DNA from: Mannheimia granulomatis | GTDB taxonomy: Bacteria; Pseudomonadota; Gammaproteobacteria; Enterobacterales; Pasteurellaceae | NCBI RefSeq assembly: GCF_013377255.1 | Contig: NZ_CP016614.1 | Span: forward strand, 1,558,501 to 1,622,500 | Length of the DNA: 64,000 nucleotides | Reading direction: 5' to 3' | Part shown: piece by piece, positions 57,923 to 64,000 of the stretch | Layout of the letters: each line of letters opens with the position of its first letter | Numbering within the stretch: position 1 is the first letter of the stretch | Notes under the pieces: model-generated | Told to the model about the DNA's origin: nothing | The model's database searches: none | What the model saw: only the letters and a program-made list of their open reading frames with translations | Translations under genes and position numbers: made by a program

Positions 57923-58897
57923 ATGAGTAAACAAATCAAAAAAATCGCAGTATTAACTAGTGGTGGCGATGCTCCGGGTATGAATGCGGCTATTCGTGGT
58001 GTTGTGCGTACTGCATTAAATGAAGGTTTAGAAGTTTGCGGTATCCAAGATGGTTATTATGGACTTTATCACGATAAAGTCATCCCACTTGATAGACGTT
58101 CTGTGTCAGAAACCATCAATCGTGGCGGTACTTTCCTAGGCTCTGCACGCTTTCCTGATTTTAAAAGACCTGAAGTCCGTAAAAAATGTGTTGAAACATT
58201 GAAGAAATATCATATTGACGCGCTAGTTGTTATCGGTGGGGATGGCTCTTATATGGGCGCAAAATTATTAACCGAAGAATTCGGCTACCCGTGCATTGGT
58301 ATTCCCGGCACGATTGATAATGATATTGTCGGAACCGACTACACCATCGGTTATCAAACGGCATTAGAAACCGCATTAGATGCAATTGACCGCTTACGTG
58401 ATACCTCAAGCTCTCACCAACGTATTTCGATTGTGGAAATTATGGGCCGCCATTGTGGTGATTTAACCTTAAGTGCTGCCTTAGCAGGTGGTTGTGAATA
58501 CGTTATCGTGCCGGAAAAAGGCTTAGATAAAGAATCATTGATGAGAAGTATCGAAGAAGGCTTCCATAAAGGCAAACGTCACTCAATCATTGCGATTACC
58601 GAATTAATGACCGATGTACATGCGCTTGCTAAAGAAATCGAAGCTCGCTTTGGTAATGAAACCCGTGCAACGGTGTTAGGTCACATTCAACGTGGTGGTT
58701 CGCCTTGTGCGTTTGACCGTATTCTAGCCTCTCGCATGGGGGTTTATGCAGTAGAATTATTACTACAAGGTTTTGGCGGTCACTGTGTAGGGATTCAAAA
58801 CGAACAATTAGTTCACCACGATATTATTGATGCGATTAATAATATGCGTCGTCCGTTTAAAGAAGAATTGTACGAAGCCTCTAGAAAATTATTCTAA
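57923..58897 (+). CDS. pfkA: 6-phosphofructokinase PfkA
   Basis: PfkA phosphorylates fructose 6-phosphate using ATP in glycolysis. The 324 residues (E. coli 320) show the ATP site LTSGGDAPGMNAAIRG and GGDGSYMGA, the substrate and catalytic site PGTIDNDIVGTDYTIGYQTA with the catalytic aspartate, and EIMGRHCGDLTLSAALAGG. The allosteric residues in RATVLGHIQRGGSPCAFDR are present. A good terminator follows. Confidence 0.97.
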   Translation: MSKQIKKIAVLTSGGDAPGMNAAIRGVVRTALNEGLEVCGIQDGYYGLYHDKVIPLDRRSVSETINRGGTFLGSARFPDFKRPEVRKKCVETLKKYHIDALVVIGGDGSYMGAKLLTEEFGYPCIGIPGTIDNDIVGTDYTIGYQTALETALDAIDRLRDTSSSHQRISIVEIMGRHCGDLTLSAALAGGCEYVIVPEKGLDKESLMRSIEEGFHKGKRHSIIAITELMTDVHALAKEIEARFGNETRATVLGHIQRGGSPCAFDRILASRMGVYAVELLLQGFGGHCVGIQNEQLVHHDIIDAINNMRRPFKEELYEASRKLF

Positions 58898-58911
58898 CTT
58901 TTCTTAGAATT

Positions 58912-58942
58912 AAAAGGCGACTGTTTTAGTCGCCTTTTTTAT
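58912..58942 (+). terminator. Terminator of pfkA
   Basis: AAAAGGCGACT, loop GTTTT and AGTCGCCTTTT form an 11-bp stem with a T tail. Confidence 0.9.
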
Positions 58943-58966
58943 TGATATCCGAATCAGAAGGAAAGT

Positions 58967-59677
58967 ATGATACTACAAGATAAACCTGTAATTTCCAATC
59001 AACATGGTGCATTAGCAATGGCAATTTTACCCTTTATTTATGCCATCATAGAAAGTCAGTTTATCCCTTTGCACATTTTTTTCGTTCTTTCGTGGTTATC
59101 ACTTTACCTGTTCTCCTACCCGTTTCTGGCACTATTTAGCAAAAAGCCCACCGAGCGTAACAAAAAATGGGCAAAAATCTATTTTGGGCTTAGCCTTCTT
59201 TTTGCCTTGCCGGTGATTTATACCAAACCGACTATTTTGCAATTTTTAGTGATAATTCTACCGCTTGGACTGACTCAAATTTATTATGCAAAACAAAAAG
59301 ATGAACGTAATTTATTCAATGATATTGCCGGTATTTTAATTTTTGGCGTAATAGGCATGGCAAGTTTCTATTTGGTAAGCGAAAGCTATAATTTTGAAAT
59401 TTTACTCCATCCAACCTTATTTTTTATCGCGACCACATTTTATGTTAAAAGTATGGTGAGGGAACGTCGCAACCCAATTTATATGGAAATAAGTATTCTC
59501 TCACATTTATTATTGGCAATACTTTATATTATATGCTCCATGCAAGCGGTCTTTTTTGCTTATTTAATTGCATTATCCAGAGCAATTGTTGTGCCTGGTT
59601 TGGGTTGGAATGTAAAACAGATTGGGATGTTAGAATTTCCGATGATGTTAATTTTTTTAATTAGTTTAATTTGGTAA
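58967..59677 (+). CDS. YwiC-like membrane protein
   Basis: The 236-residue protein has about seven or eight hydrophobic helices. The N-terminal motif SNQHGALAMAILPFIYA and the internal YPFLALFSKKPTERNKKWAKIYF place it in the YwiC-like family. The function is unknown; homologues often sit near respiratory genes, but there is no such context here. AGAAGGAAAGT precedes the ATG. Confidence 0.82.
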   Translation: MILQDKPVISNQHGALAMAILPFIYAIIESQFIPLHIFFVLSWLSLYLFSYPFLALFSKKPTERNKKWAKIYFGLSLLFALPVIYTKPTILQFLVIILPLGLTQIYYAKQKDERNLFNDIAGILIFGVIGMASFYLVSESYNFEILLHPTLFFIATTFYVKSMVRERRNPIYMEISILSHLLLAILYIICSMQAVFFAYLIALSRAIVVPGLGWNVKQIGMLEFPMMLIFLISLIW

Positions 59678-59680
59678 GAA

Positions 59681-59716
59681 AAAAAAGCCTCTGGAAATTT
59701 CAGAGGCTTTTTTTAA
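59681..59716. terminator. Bidirectional terminator between ywiC and the entericidin-like gene
   Basis: AAAAAAGCCTCTG and CAGAGGCTTTTTTT form a 13-bp stem with a 7-base loop, with A and T runs on both sides, so it serves both convergent genes. Confidence 0.9.
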
Positions 59717-59720
59717 ATAA

Positions 59721-59843
59721 TTATTGAGCAGTTTTTTGGATTTTCTCACCTGCTTTCTCAACATCTTTACCCACACCATCAACAGTATTGCAAGCAGTTA
59801 AGAATGTTGCTGTTGCTAAAATTGCTAATACTAATTTTTTCAT
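59721..59843 (-). CDS. Entericidin-like small lipoprotein
   Basis: This 40-codon gene reads MKKLVLAILATATFLTACNT followed by VDGVGKDVEKAGEKIQKTAQ. The lipobox FLTACNT gives lipidated Cys18, and the short amphipathic helix with GVGKDVEKAGEKIQ matches the entericidin A/B family (CNTxxGxGxDIxxxGxxIxxAA). These small envelope lipoproteins can affect membrane integrity; no antidote pair is visible. An AGGAGCC ribosome site is present. Confidence 0.88.
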   Translation of the reverse strand: MKKLVLAILATATFLTACNTVDGVGKDVEKAGEKIQKTAQ

Positions 59844-59923
59844 AATAGGCTCCTTATTTTTTTGGTTAGTTATGAAAACGATTCGACTATAACAACTTTG
59901 AAAATCAAATGCAACTTTAAATT

Positions 59924-60901
59924 TTAATAATCTAACTCATCTTTATAAAGTTCATAATCTGCTTTTAAAGCTTGAATCAGTTCAATGAAATCTTCCGGTA
60001 GTGGAGCGTGCCATTCCATCAACTCACCTGTAATTGGGTGTTCTAATCTGAGCATTGTTGCATGTAATGCCTGACGCTGGAATCCACGTAATACCGCTAA
60101 AAATTCTTCACTTGCCCCTTTCGGTGGACGAGGTCTGCCACCATAAAGCTGATCTCCCAACAACGGGTGAGCAATATGGGCCATGTGTACACGAATTTGA
60201 TGAGTACGCCCGGTTTCTAAACGCAAGCGTAAACGTGTATAGTTACGGAAACGTTCCATAATACGATAATGTGTTACTGCAGGTTTACCCATCGGATGAA
60301 CTGCCATCGCAGTGCGTTTGGTGGGATGACGAGCCATCGGCTCATCCACTTTTCCACCTTGGGTCATAATGCCGCTTGCTACCGCTTCATATTCACGGGT
60401 GATTCTACGTTTTTGCAAGGCTGTAACTAAATGGGTTTGAGCAGGAATATTTTTCGCTACCACCATTAAGCCTGTGGTATCTTTATCTAAACGATGAACA
60501 ATGCCAGCACGCGGCACTTCTGCAATCGGTGGGTAATAATGCAATAACGCATTTAATACTGTGCCGTCCGGATTACCGGCCCCCGGATGCACAACTAAAT
60601 CTTTTGGCTTATTAATTACTAAAATATCATCGTCTTCATAAACAATATTTAATGGAATATCTTGCGGTTCAAAACGGATTTCTTCCTCTATTTCGGCTGC
60701 AATTTCAACACTTTCTCCACCAAAGACTTTTTCTCTTGCTTTGTTGACAATATTACCGTTTACTTTCACTAAATCACTTTCAATCCAAACCTTAATGCGT
60801 GAGCGGGAATAATCCGGAAAAAGCTGAGCGAGAGCCTGATCTAAACGAGCCCCTAATAAATCTGCAGTAACTTCCGCTTTTAAAATCATTTGTTGAGTCA
60901 T
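59924..60901 (-). CDS. rluD: 23S rRNA pseudouridine synthase RluD
   Basis: RluD makes pseudouridines 1911, 1915 and 1917 in helix 69 of 23S rRNA. The 325 residues (E. coli 326) begin with an S4 domain (GARLDQALAQLFPDYSRSRIKVWIESDLVKVNG) followed by the catalytic Asp in HRLDKDTTGLMVVAKN, VHPGAGNPDGTVLNALLHYYP and LETGRTHQIRVHMAHIAHPLLGDQLYG. It is divergent from bamD, an arrangement common in gammaproteobacteria. Confidence 0.95.
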   Translation of the reverse strand: MTQQMILKAEVTADLLGARLDQALAQLFPDYSRSRIKVWIESDLVKVNGNIVNKAREKVFGGESVEIAAEIEEEIRFEPQDIPLNIVYEDDDILVINKPKDLVVHPGAGNPDGTVLNALLHYYPPIAEVPRAGIVHRLDKDTTGLMVVAKNIPAQTHLVTALQKRRITREYEAVASGIMTQGGKVDEPMARHPTKRTAMAVHPMGKPAVTHYRIMERFRNYTRLRLRLETGRTHQIRVHMAHIAHPLLGDQLYGGRPRPPKGASEEFLAVLRGFQRQALHATMLRLEHPITGELMEWHAPLPEDFIELIQALKADYELYKDELDY

Positions 60902-61039
60902 TAAATAATAAATCCTAATTAGTCATTTGCTTACTTGCTTGATGTTATATAAAATAGAGATGAACTTCATAAGTTATTCTTAGTCTGAGGACATTGTACA
61001 TGAACTTTCCGTTCCAGACACTTTTTATAGGTAAAACAT

Positions 61040-61819
61040 ATGCGTAAATTTAAATCTCTTGCCACTTTAGTATTAGCAGGGCTTATGGTCGCCGGTTGTT
61101 CAAGTTCTAATAAAGAACTTGAATCATCCCCTGTTCAAGATCTTTATAGCAAAGGCCAAAATTATTTACAAGATGGTGATTATAACTCCGCCATTCGCTA
61201 TTTAGAAGCTGTGGGTGCTAAAGGTGGTCAATATACAGGTATTGGGGAGCAGACTCAATTAAGTTTAATTTATGCACAATATAAAGTGGCTGAATATTAT
61301 AAAGCCTTAGATGCCGCAGAGCGTTTTGCTCGCTCTTACCCGAATTCAGCAAACATGGATTATGTATTCTACTTAGCTGGCCTTTCTAACGCACGTTTAA
61401 GCGATAACTTTATTCAAGATTTCTTTGGCGTAAACAGAGCTTCTCGAGCTGTTGACAACGTTCGTAATGCTTACGGTAACTTCCAGACTATCGTGCAGCA
61501 CTACCCTCAAAGTCAGTATGCTCAAGATGCTCAAAACTGGATGAACTACTTATTCAACCGCCTAGCTGAACATGAATTATCAACAGTAAAATTCTACGAT
61601 AAACGTAACGCCTACGTGGCCGTCGTAAACCGAGTTGAAGAAATGTTACGCTTCTACCCAAATACTATGGCTACTAAAGAAGCACTTCCATATTTAAAAG
61701 AAGCATTTAAGCAAATGGGAATTCAAGACTCTGAACAAAAAACGGATGCTTTAATTCAAGAATACGAAAACAAAACCTTACCAAATCCTGAAAAACCGAA
61801 ATACGGCGAGCAATTTTAA
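61040..61819 (+). CDS. bamD: Outer membrane assembly lipoprotein BamD
   Basis: BamD is an essential part of the BAM complex that inserts outer-membrane proteins. The 259-residue precursor has a lipobox LMVAGCSSSN with Cys20 and a series of TPR helices (LYSKGQNYLQDGDYNSAIRYLEAV, AAERFARSYPNSANMDYVFYLAGLS). Motifs such as VEEMLRFYPNTMATKEALPYLKEAF are typical. The older name is ComL. A terminator follows the stop codon. Confidence 0.95.
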   Translation: MRKFKSLATLVLAGLMVAGCSSSNKELESSPVQDLYSKGQNYLQDGDYNSAIRYLEAVGAKGGQYTGIGEQTQLSLIYAQYKVAEYYKALDAAERFARSYPNSANMDYVFYLAGLSNARLSDNFIQDFFGVNRASRAVDNVRNAYGNFQTIVQHYPQSQYAQDAQNWMNYLFNRLAEHELSTVKFYDKRNAYVAVVNRVEEMLRFYPNTMATKEALPYLKEAFKQMGIQDSEQKTDALIQEYENKTLPNPEKPKYGEQF

Positions 61820-61840
61820 TCAGGCATAAGATAATTTCAG

Positions 61841-61862
61841 GGGGCGAGTATTCGCCCCTTTT
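61841..61862 (+). terminator. Terminator of bamD
   Basis: GGGGCGA, a 4-base loop and TCGCCCC are followed by TTTTAG. Confidence 0.85.
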
Positions 61863-61897
61863 AGTCTCATTAATTTAAAAATTAACTTAAGGAAATC

Positions 61898-62929
61898 ATG
61901 CGAATTTTAGGTATTGAAACCTCTTGTGATGAAACAGGGGTTGCAATTTATGATGAAGAAAAAGGATTAGTTGCCAATCAACTCTATAGCCAAATTGATA
62001 TGCACGCAGATTATGGCGGTGTTGTGCCGGAGCTTGCCTCTCGTGATCATATCCGAAAAACACTACCTTTAATTCACGAAGCTTTAAAAGAAGCAGGGCT
62101 TAGCTCTACTGATATTGACGGTATTGCTTACACCGCAGGGCCGGGATTAGTTGGAGCCTTACTTGTTGGAGCAACCATAGCGCGATCCCTTGCTTATGCA
62201 TGGCAAGTACCGGCTCTTGGTGTTCATCACATGGAAGGGCATTTACTCGCCCCAATGCTTGAAGAAAATGCCCCCGAATTCCCTTTTGTTGCATTGCTGA
62301 TCTCCGGTGGGCATACTCAATTAGTCAAAGTCGATGGAATTGGTCAGTACGAATTAATGGGCGAATCCATTGATGATGCTGCCGGTGAAGCATTTGATAA
62401 AACCGGCAAACTATTGGGTTTAGACTATCCGGCAGGGGTTGCAATGTCAAAACTTGCCGAATCAGGTACACCGGAGCGTTTTAAATTTCCACGTCCAATG
62501 ACCGACCGCCCGGGCTTAGATTTTAGCTTCTCTGGCTTAAAAACCTTTGCTGCGAATACTATTAAAGCGAATCTAAATGAAAATAGCGAGCTAGACGAAC
62601 AAACTCGTTGCGATATTGCTCATGCATTCCAACAAGCTGTTGTCGATACCATTTTAATCAAATGCAAGCGTGCTTTAGAGCAAACCGGTTATAAACGGCT
62701 GGTAATGGCAGGTGGAGTAAGTGCCAATAAGCAATTACGAGCAGATGTTGCCGATATGATGAAAAAATTAAAAGGCGAAGTATTCTACCCTCGCCCACAA
62801 TTTTGCACCGATAACGGAGCAATGATTGCCTATACCGGCTTTTTACGCTTAAAAAATGGCGAACAAACCGACTTAAGCGTGAGCGTAAAACCACGCTGGG
62901 CGATGACGGAACTTCCCTCAATTAAATGA
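61898..62929 (+). CDS. tsaD: tRNA N6-threonylcarbamoyladenosine transferase subunit TsaD
   Basis: TsaD, with TsaB and TsaE, transfers the threonylcarbamoyl group to A37 of ANN-decoding tRNAs. The 343 residues (E. coli 337) show MRILGIETSCDETGVAIYD, metal-binding histidines in VHHMEGHLLAPML, ISGGHTQLVKV, and MAGGVSANKQLR near the C-terminus. AAGGAAATC precedes the ATG. A USS pair follows the stop codon. Confidence 0.96.
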   Translation: MRILGIETSCDETGVAIYDEEKGLVANQLYSQIDMHADYGGVVPELASRDHIRKTLPLIHEALKEAGLSSTDIDGIAYTAGPGLVGALLVGATIARSLAYAWQVPALGVHHMEGHLLAPMLEENAPEFPFVALLISGGHTQLVKVDGIGQYELMGESIDDAAGEAFDKTGKLLGLDYPAGVAMSKLAESGTPERFKFPRPMTDRPGLDFSFSGLKTFAANTIKANLNENSELDEQTRCDIAHAFQQAVVDTILIKCKRALEQTGYKRLVMAGGVSANKQLRADVADMMKKLKGEVFYPRPQFCTDNGAMIAYTGFLRLKNGEQTDLSVSVKPRWAMTELPSIK

Positions 62930-62932
62930 TCG

Positions 62933-62976
62933 CAAGCGGTCAAATTTGTAAAATATTTTGCAAATCTAACCGCTTG
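62933..62976. terminator. Inverted USS pair after tsaD
   Basis: CAAGCGGT (62933-62940) and ACCGCTTG (62969-62976) with partly complementary AT-rich flanks (CAAATTTGTAAAA / TTTTGCAAATCT) form a likely terminator between tsaD and cyaY. Confidence 0.6.
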
Positions 62977-63001
62977 TTCCCTAAATATTTTGGAGAATAA
63001 A

Positions 63002-63307
63002 ATGAACACAGCACAATTCCACCAAGCCGTAGAGCAAGTATGGCAGCAAATTGAAGAAACCATTGATAACGAAGGTTTATCGGTGGACACCGAAATTCAA
63101 GGTGCGGTTTGTACCCTAACCTTTGACGATGAATCTCAAATCATCATCAACAAACAAGAAGCGATGTTAGAGCTTTGGCTTGCTAGCAAATTAGGTGGTT
63201 TCCATTTTAAAAATGTAGCGGGCGAATGGGTCACTGCGGAAGGTCGTAACTTTTGGCAACACTTAACCGAAGCCTTTGCCAGACACGGTGAAGAAATTAC
63301 ATTCTAA
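63002..63307 (+). CDS. cyaY: Iron-sulfur assembly protein CyaY (bacterial frataxin)
   Basis: CyaY binds iron and modulates the IscS desulfurase. The start MNTAQFHQAVEQVWQQIEET gives 101 residues, with TTGGAGAATAAA as ribosome site; the TTG within it is not a likely start. The acidic first helix (EETIDNEGLSVDTE) is the iron-binding edge, and the signature LTFDDESQIIINKQEAMLELWLASKLGGFHF is clear. A small hairpin (AGGACGC / GCGTCCT) follows at 63317-63335. Confidence 0.95.
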   Translation: MNTAQFHQAVEQVWQQIEETIDNEGLSVDTEIQGAVCTLTFDDESQIIINKQEAMLELWLASKLGGFHFKNVAGEWVTAEGRNFWQHLTEAFARHGEEITF

Positions 63308-63316
63308 TAATCTTGC

Positions 63317-63335
63317 AGGACGCTATGTGCGTCCT
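63317..63335 (+). terminator. Hairpin after cyaY
   Basis: AGGACGC, loop TATGT and GCGTCCT form a 7-bp stem. The T tail is poor, so termination here is uncertain. Confidence 0.5.
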
Positions 63336-63406
63336 TGTAACATTTGCAAATTTTTCCTAAAAATAGACCGCTTGCAGGCTCTTTCGCCTCAACAAAATAA
63401 TACACA

Positions 63407-64000
63407 ATGAACACCACCGCAATTTCTGTTTTAAATAATGTTTTTGGCTACCAAAAATTCCGAGACGGGCAAGAAGAAGTCATTAATGCCGTTTTAGAAA
63501 AGCGCGATTGCTTAGTCATTATGACGACCGGTGGTGGAAAATCTCTTTGCTATCAAGTGCCTGCCCTTTGCTTGGAAGGCATCACCCTTGTGATCTCACC
63601 ACTGATTTCGTTAATGAAAGATCAGGTTGATCAGCTCATTACTAACGGTATTGAAGCCGCTTATCTCAATTCAACCCAAAGCATTGAAGAGCAGCAGCAA
63701 GTCGAGCAAAAAGCTTTATCCGGACAATTAAAACTCCTTTATCTTTCACCAGAAAAAGTAATGACTCAAGGCTTCTTCCAATTTATTTCACTATGTAAAA
63801 TCAGTTTTATTGCGGTAGATGAAGCTCATTGTGTTTCCCAATGGGGACATGATTTCCGCCCGGAATATACCTTACTTGGTAGATTACGTAATACCTTTCC
63901 AAATGTACCGTTAATGGCCTTAACTGCCACGGCAGATCCTACAACTCGAGCAGACATTCTGCATCATTTACGCTTACAGCAGCCACATATTTATTTAGGC
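63407..64000 (+). CDS. recQ: ATP-dependent DNA helicase RecQ (N-terminal part)
   Basis: The gene runs off the right edge of the window; 198 codons are visible. RecQ is a 3' to 5' helicase of recombination and fork repair. The start MNTTAISVLNNVFGYQKFRD is followed by helicase motif 0 (FRDGQEEVINAVL), Walker A MTTGGGKSLCYQVPAL, motif Ia LVISPLISLMKDQVDQL, motif II AVDEAHCVSQWGHDFRPEY with the aromatic-rich loop specific to RecQ, and motif III LMALTATAD. The ribosome site is weak. Confidence 0.95.
   Translation, partial: MNTTAISVLNNVFGYQKFRDGQEEVINAVLEKRDCLVIMTTGGGKSLCYQVPALCLEGITLVISPLISLMKDQVDQLITNGIEAAYLNSTQSIEEQQQVEQKALSGQLKLLYLSPEKVMTQGFFQFISLCKISFIAVDEAHCVSQWGHDFRPEYTLLGRLRNTFPNVPLMALTATADPTTRADILHHLRLQQPHIYLG

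Noticed and set aside
59721..59843. Entericidin toxin-antidote pair
   Set aside because: Only one entericidin-like lipoprotein gene is present; no second copy is adjacent.
1..64000. CRISPR array or prophage
   Set aside because: No regularly spaced direct repeats with unique spacers and no phage structural or integrase genes were seen; the repeats present are USS and the elements listed.

Overview
The window is a chromosomal segment of a Pasteurellaceae bacterium. The main evidence is the very frequent 9-mer ACAAGCGGT, the Actinobacillus pleuropneumoniae-type DNA uptake signal sequence (USS), rather than the Haemophilus influenzae form AAGTGCGGT. This points to the Mannheimia/Actinobacillus/Glaesserella side of the family. 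Gene content, low GC and synteny (ybgC-tolQRAB-pal beside cydABX-ybgE, secM-secA, bolA/yajG, greA/dacB) agree. The exact genus cannot be fixed from this sequence alone.

Layout. 1-4.0 kb: end of dsbB, metC, an IS3-family element sitting inside the old metC terminator, and a cobalamin-independent methionine synthase-like gene. 4.1-14.5 kb: housekeeping genes, with pyrE, rlmJ, ampD, rluA, rapA, a small periplasmic protein, a dGTPase-like gene, rlmD and a Bcr/CflA efflux pump. 14.5-25.4 kb: rsuA, a MITE-like inverted repeat, menC, metG, ndk, greA, dacB, a small acetyltransferase, purH under a PurR operator, a YcjF-type membrane protein and dusC. 25.4-35.3 kb: yjdF-like gene, djlA, then the Tol-Pal envelope operon and the cytochrome bd operon including the 32-codon cydX. 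35.6-43.5 kb: DUF5339 protein, groES-groEL with a heat-shock promoter, a lipoprotein gene broken by a nonsense codon, mutT, secA with its secM arrest-peptide leader, a DciA-like protein and an NlpE-like lipoprotein. 43.6-50.4 kb: tRNA-Ser(GGA), bolA/yajG, rsmE-yqgE-ruvX, a PerM-type transporter, a tandem glycine riboswitch driving an AGCS symporter, and a secreted nuclease.

The accessory region is about 50.4-56.6 kb. It is AT-rich, lacks USS, and all its genes lie on the minus strand. In transcription order they are: a 58-aa membrane protein, a 73-aa membrane protein, a 117-aa double-glycine-leader precursor (microcin-like, TTG start), a JmjC/cupin 2-oxoglutarate oxygenase of the ribosomal-oxygenase (RoxA/YcfD) type, a gap that may encode a 43-aa membrane peptide, a CvaA-like membrane fusion protein broken by a single frameshift, and a CvaB-like C39-peptidase ABC exporter. 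I read it as a microcin/RiPP cluster in which a JmjC oxygenase may hydroxylate the precursor. I do not recall a characterised system of this composition, so it is the best candidate for a new system here.

From 56.6 kb to the end the window returns to core genes: csdA-like cysteine desulfurase, pfkA, a YwiC-like membrane protein, an entericidin-like lipoprotein, rluD, bamD, tsaD, cyaY and the start of recQ. Many intergenic terminators are inverted USS pairs. Three of the USS sites are also coupled to a dispersed repeat described in the findings.
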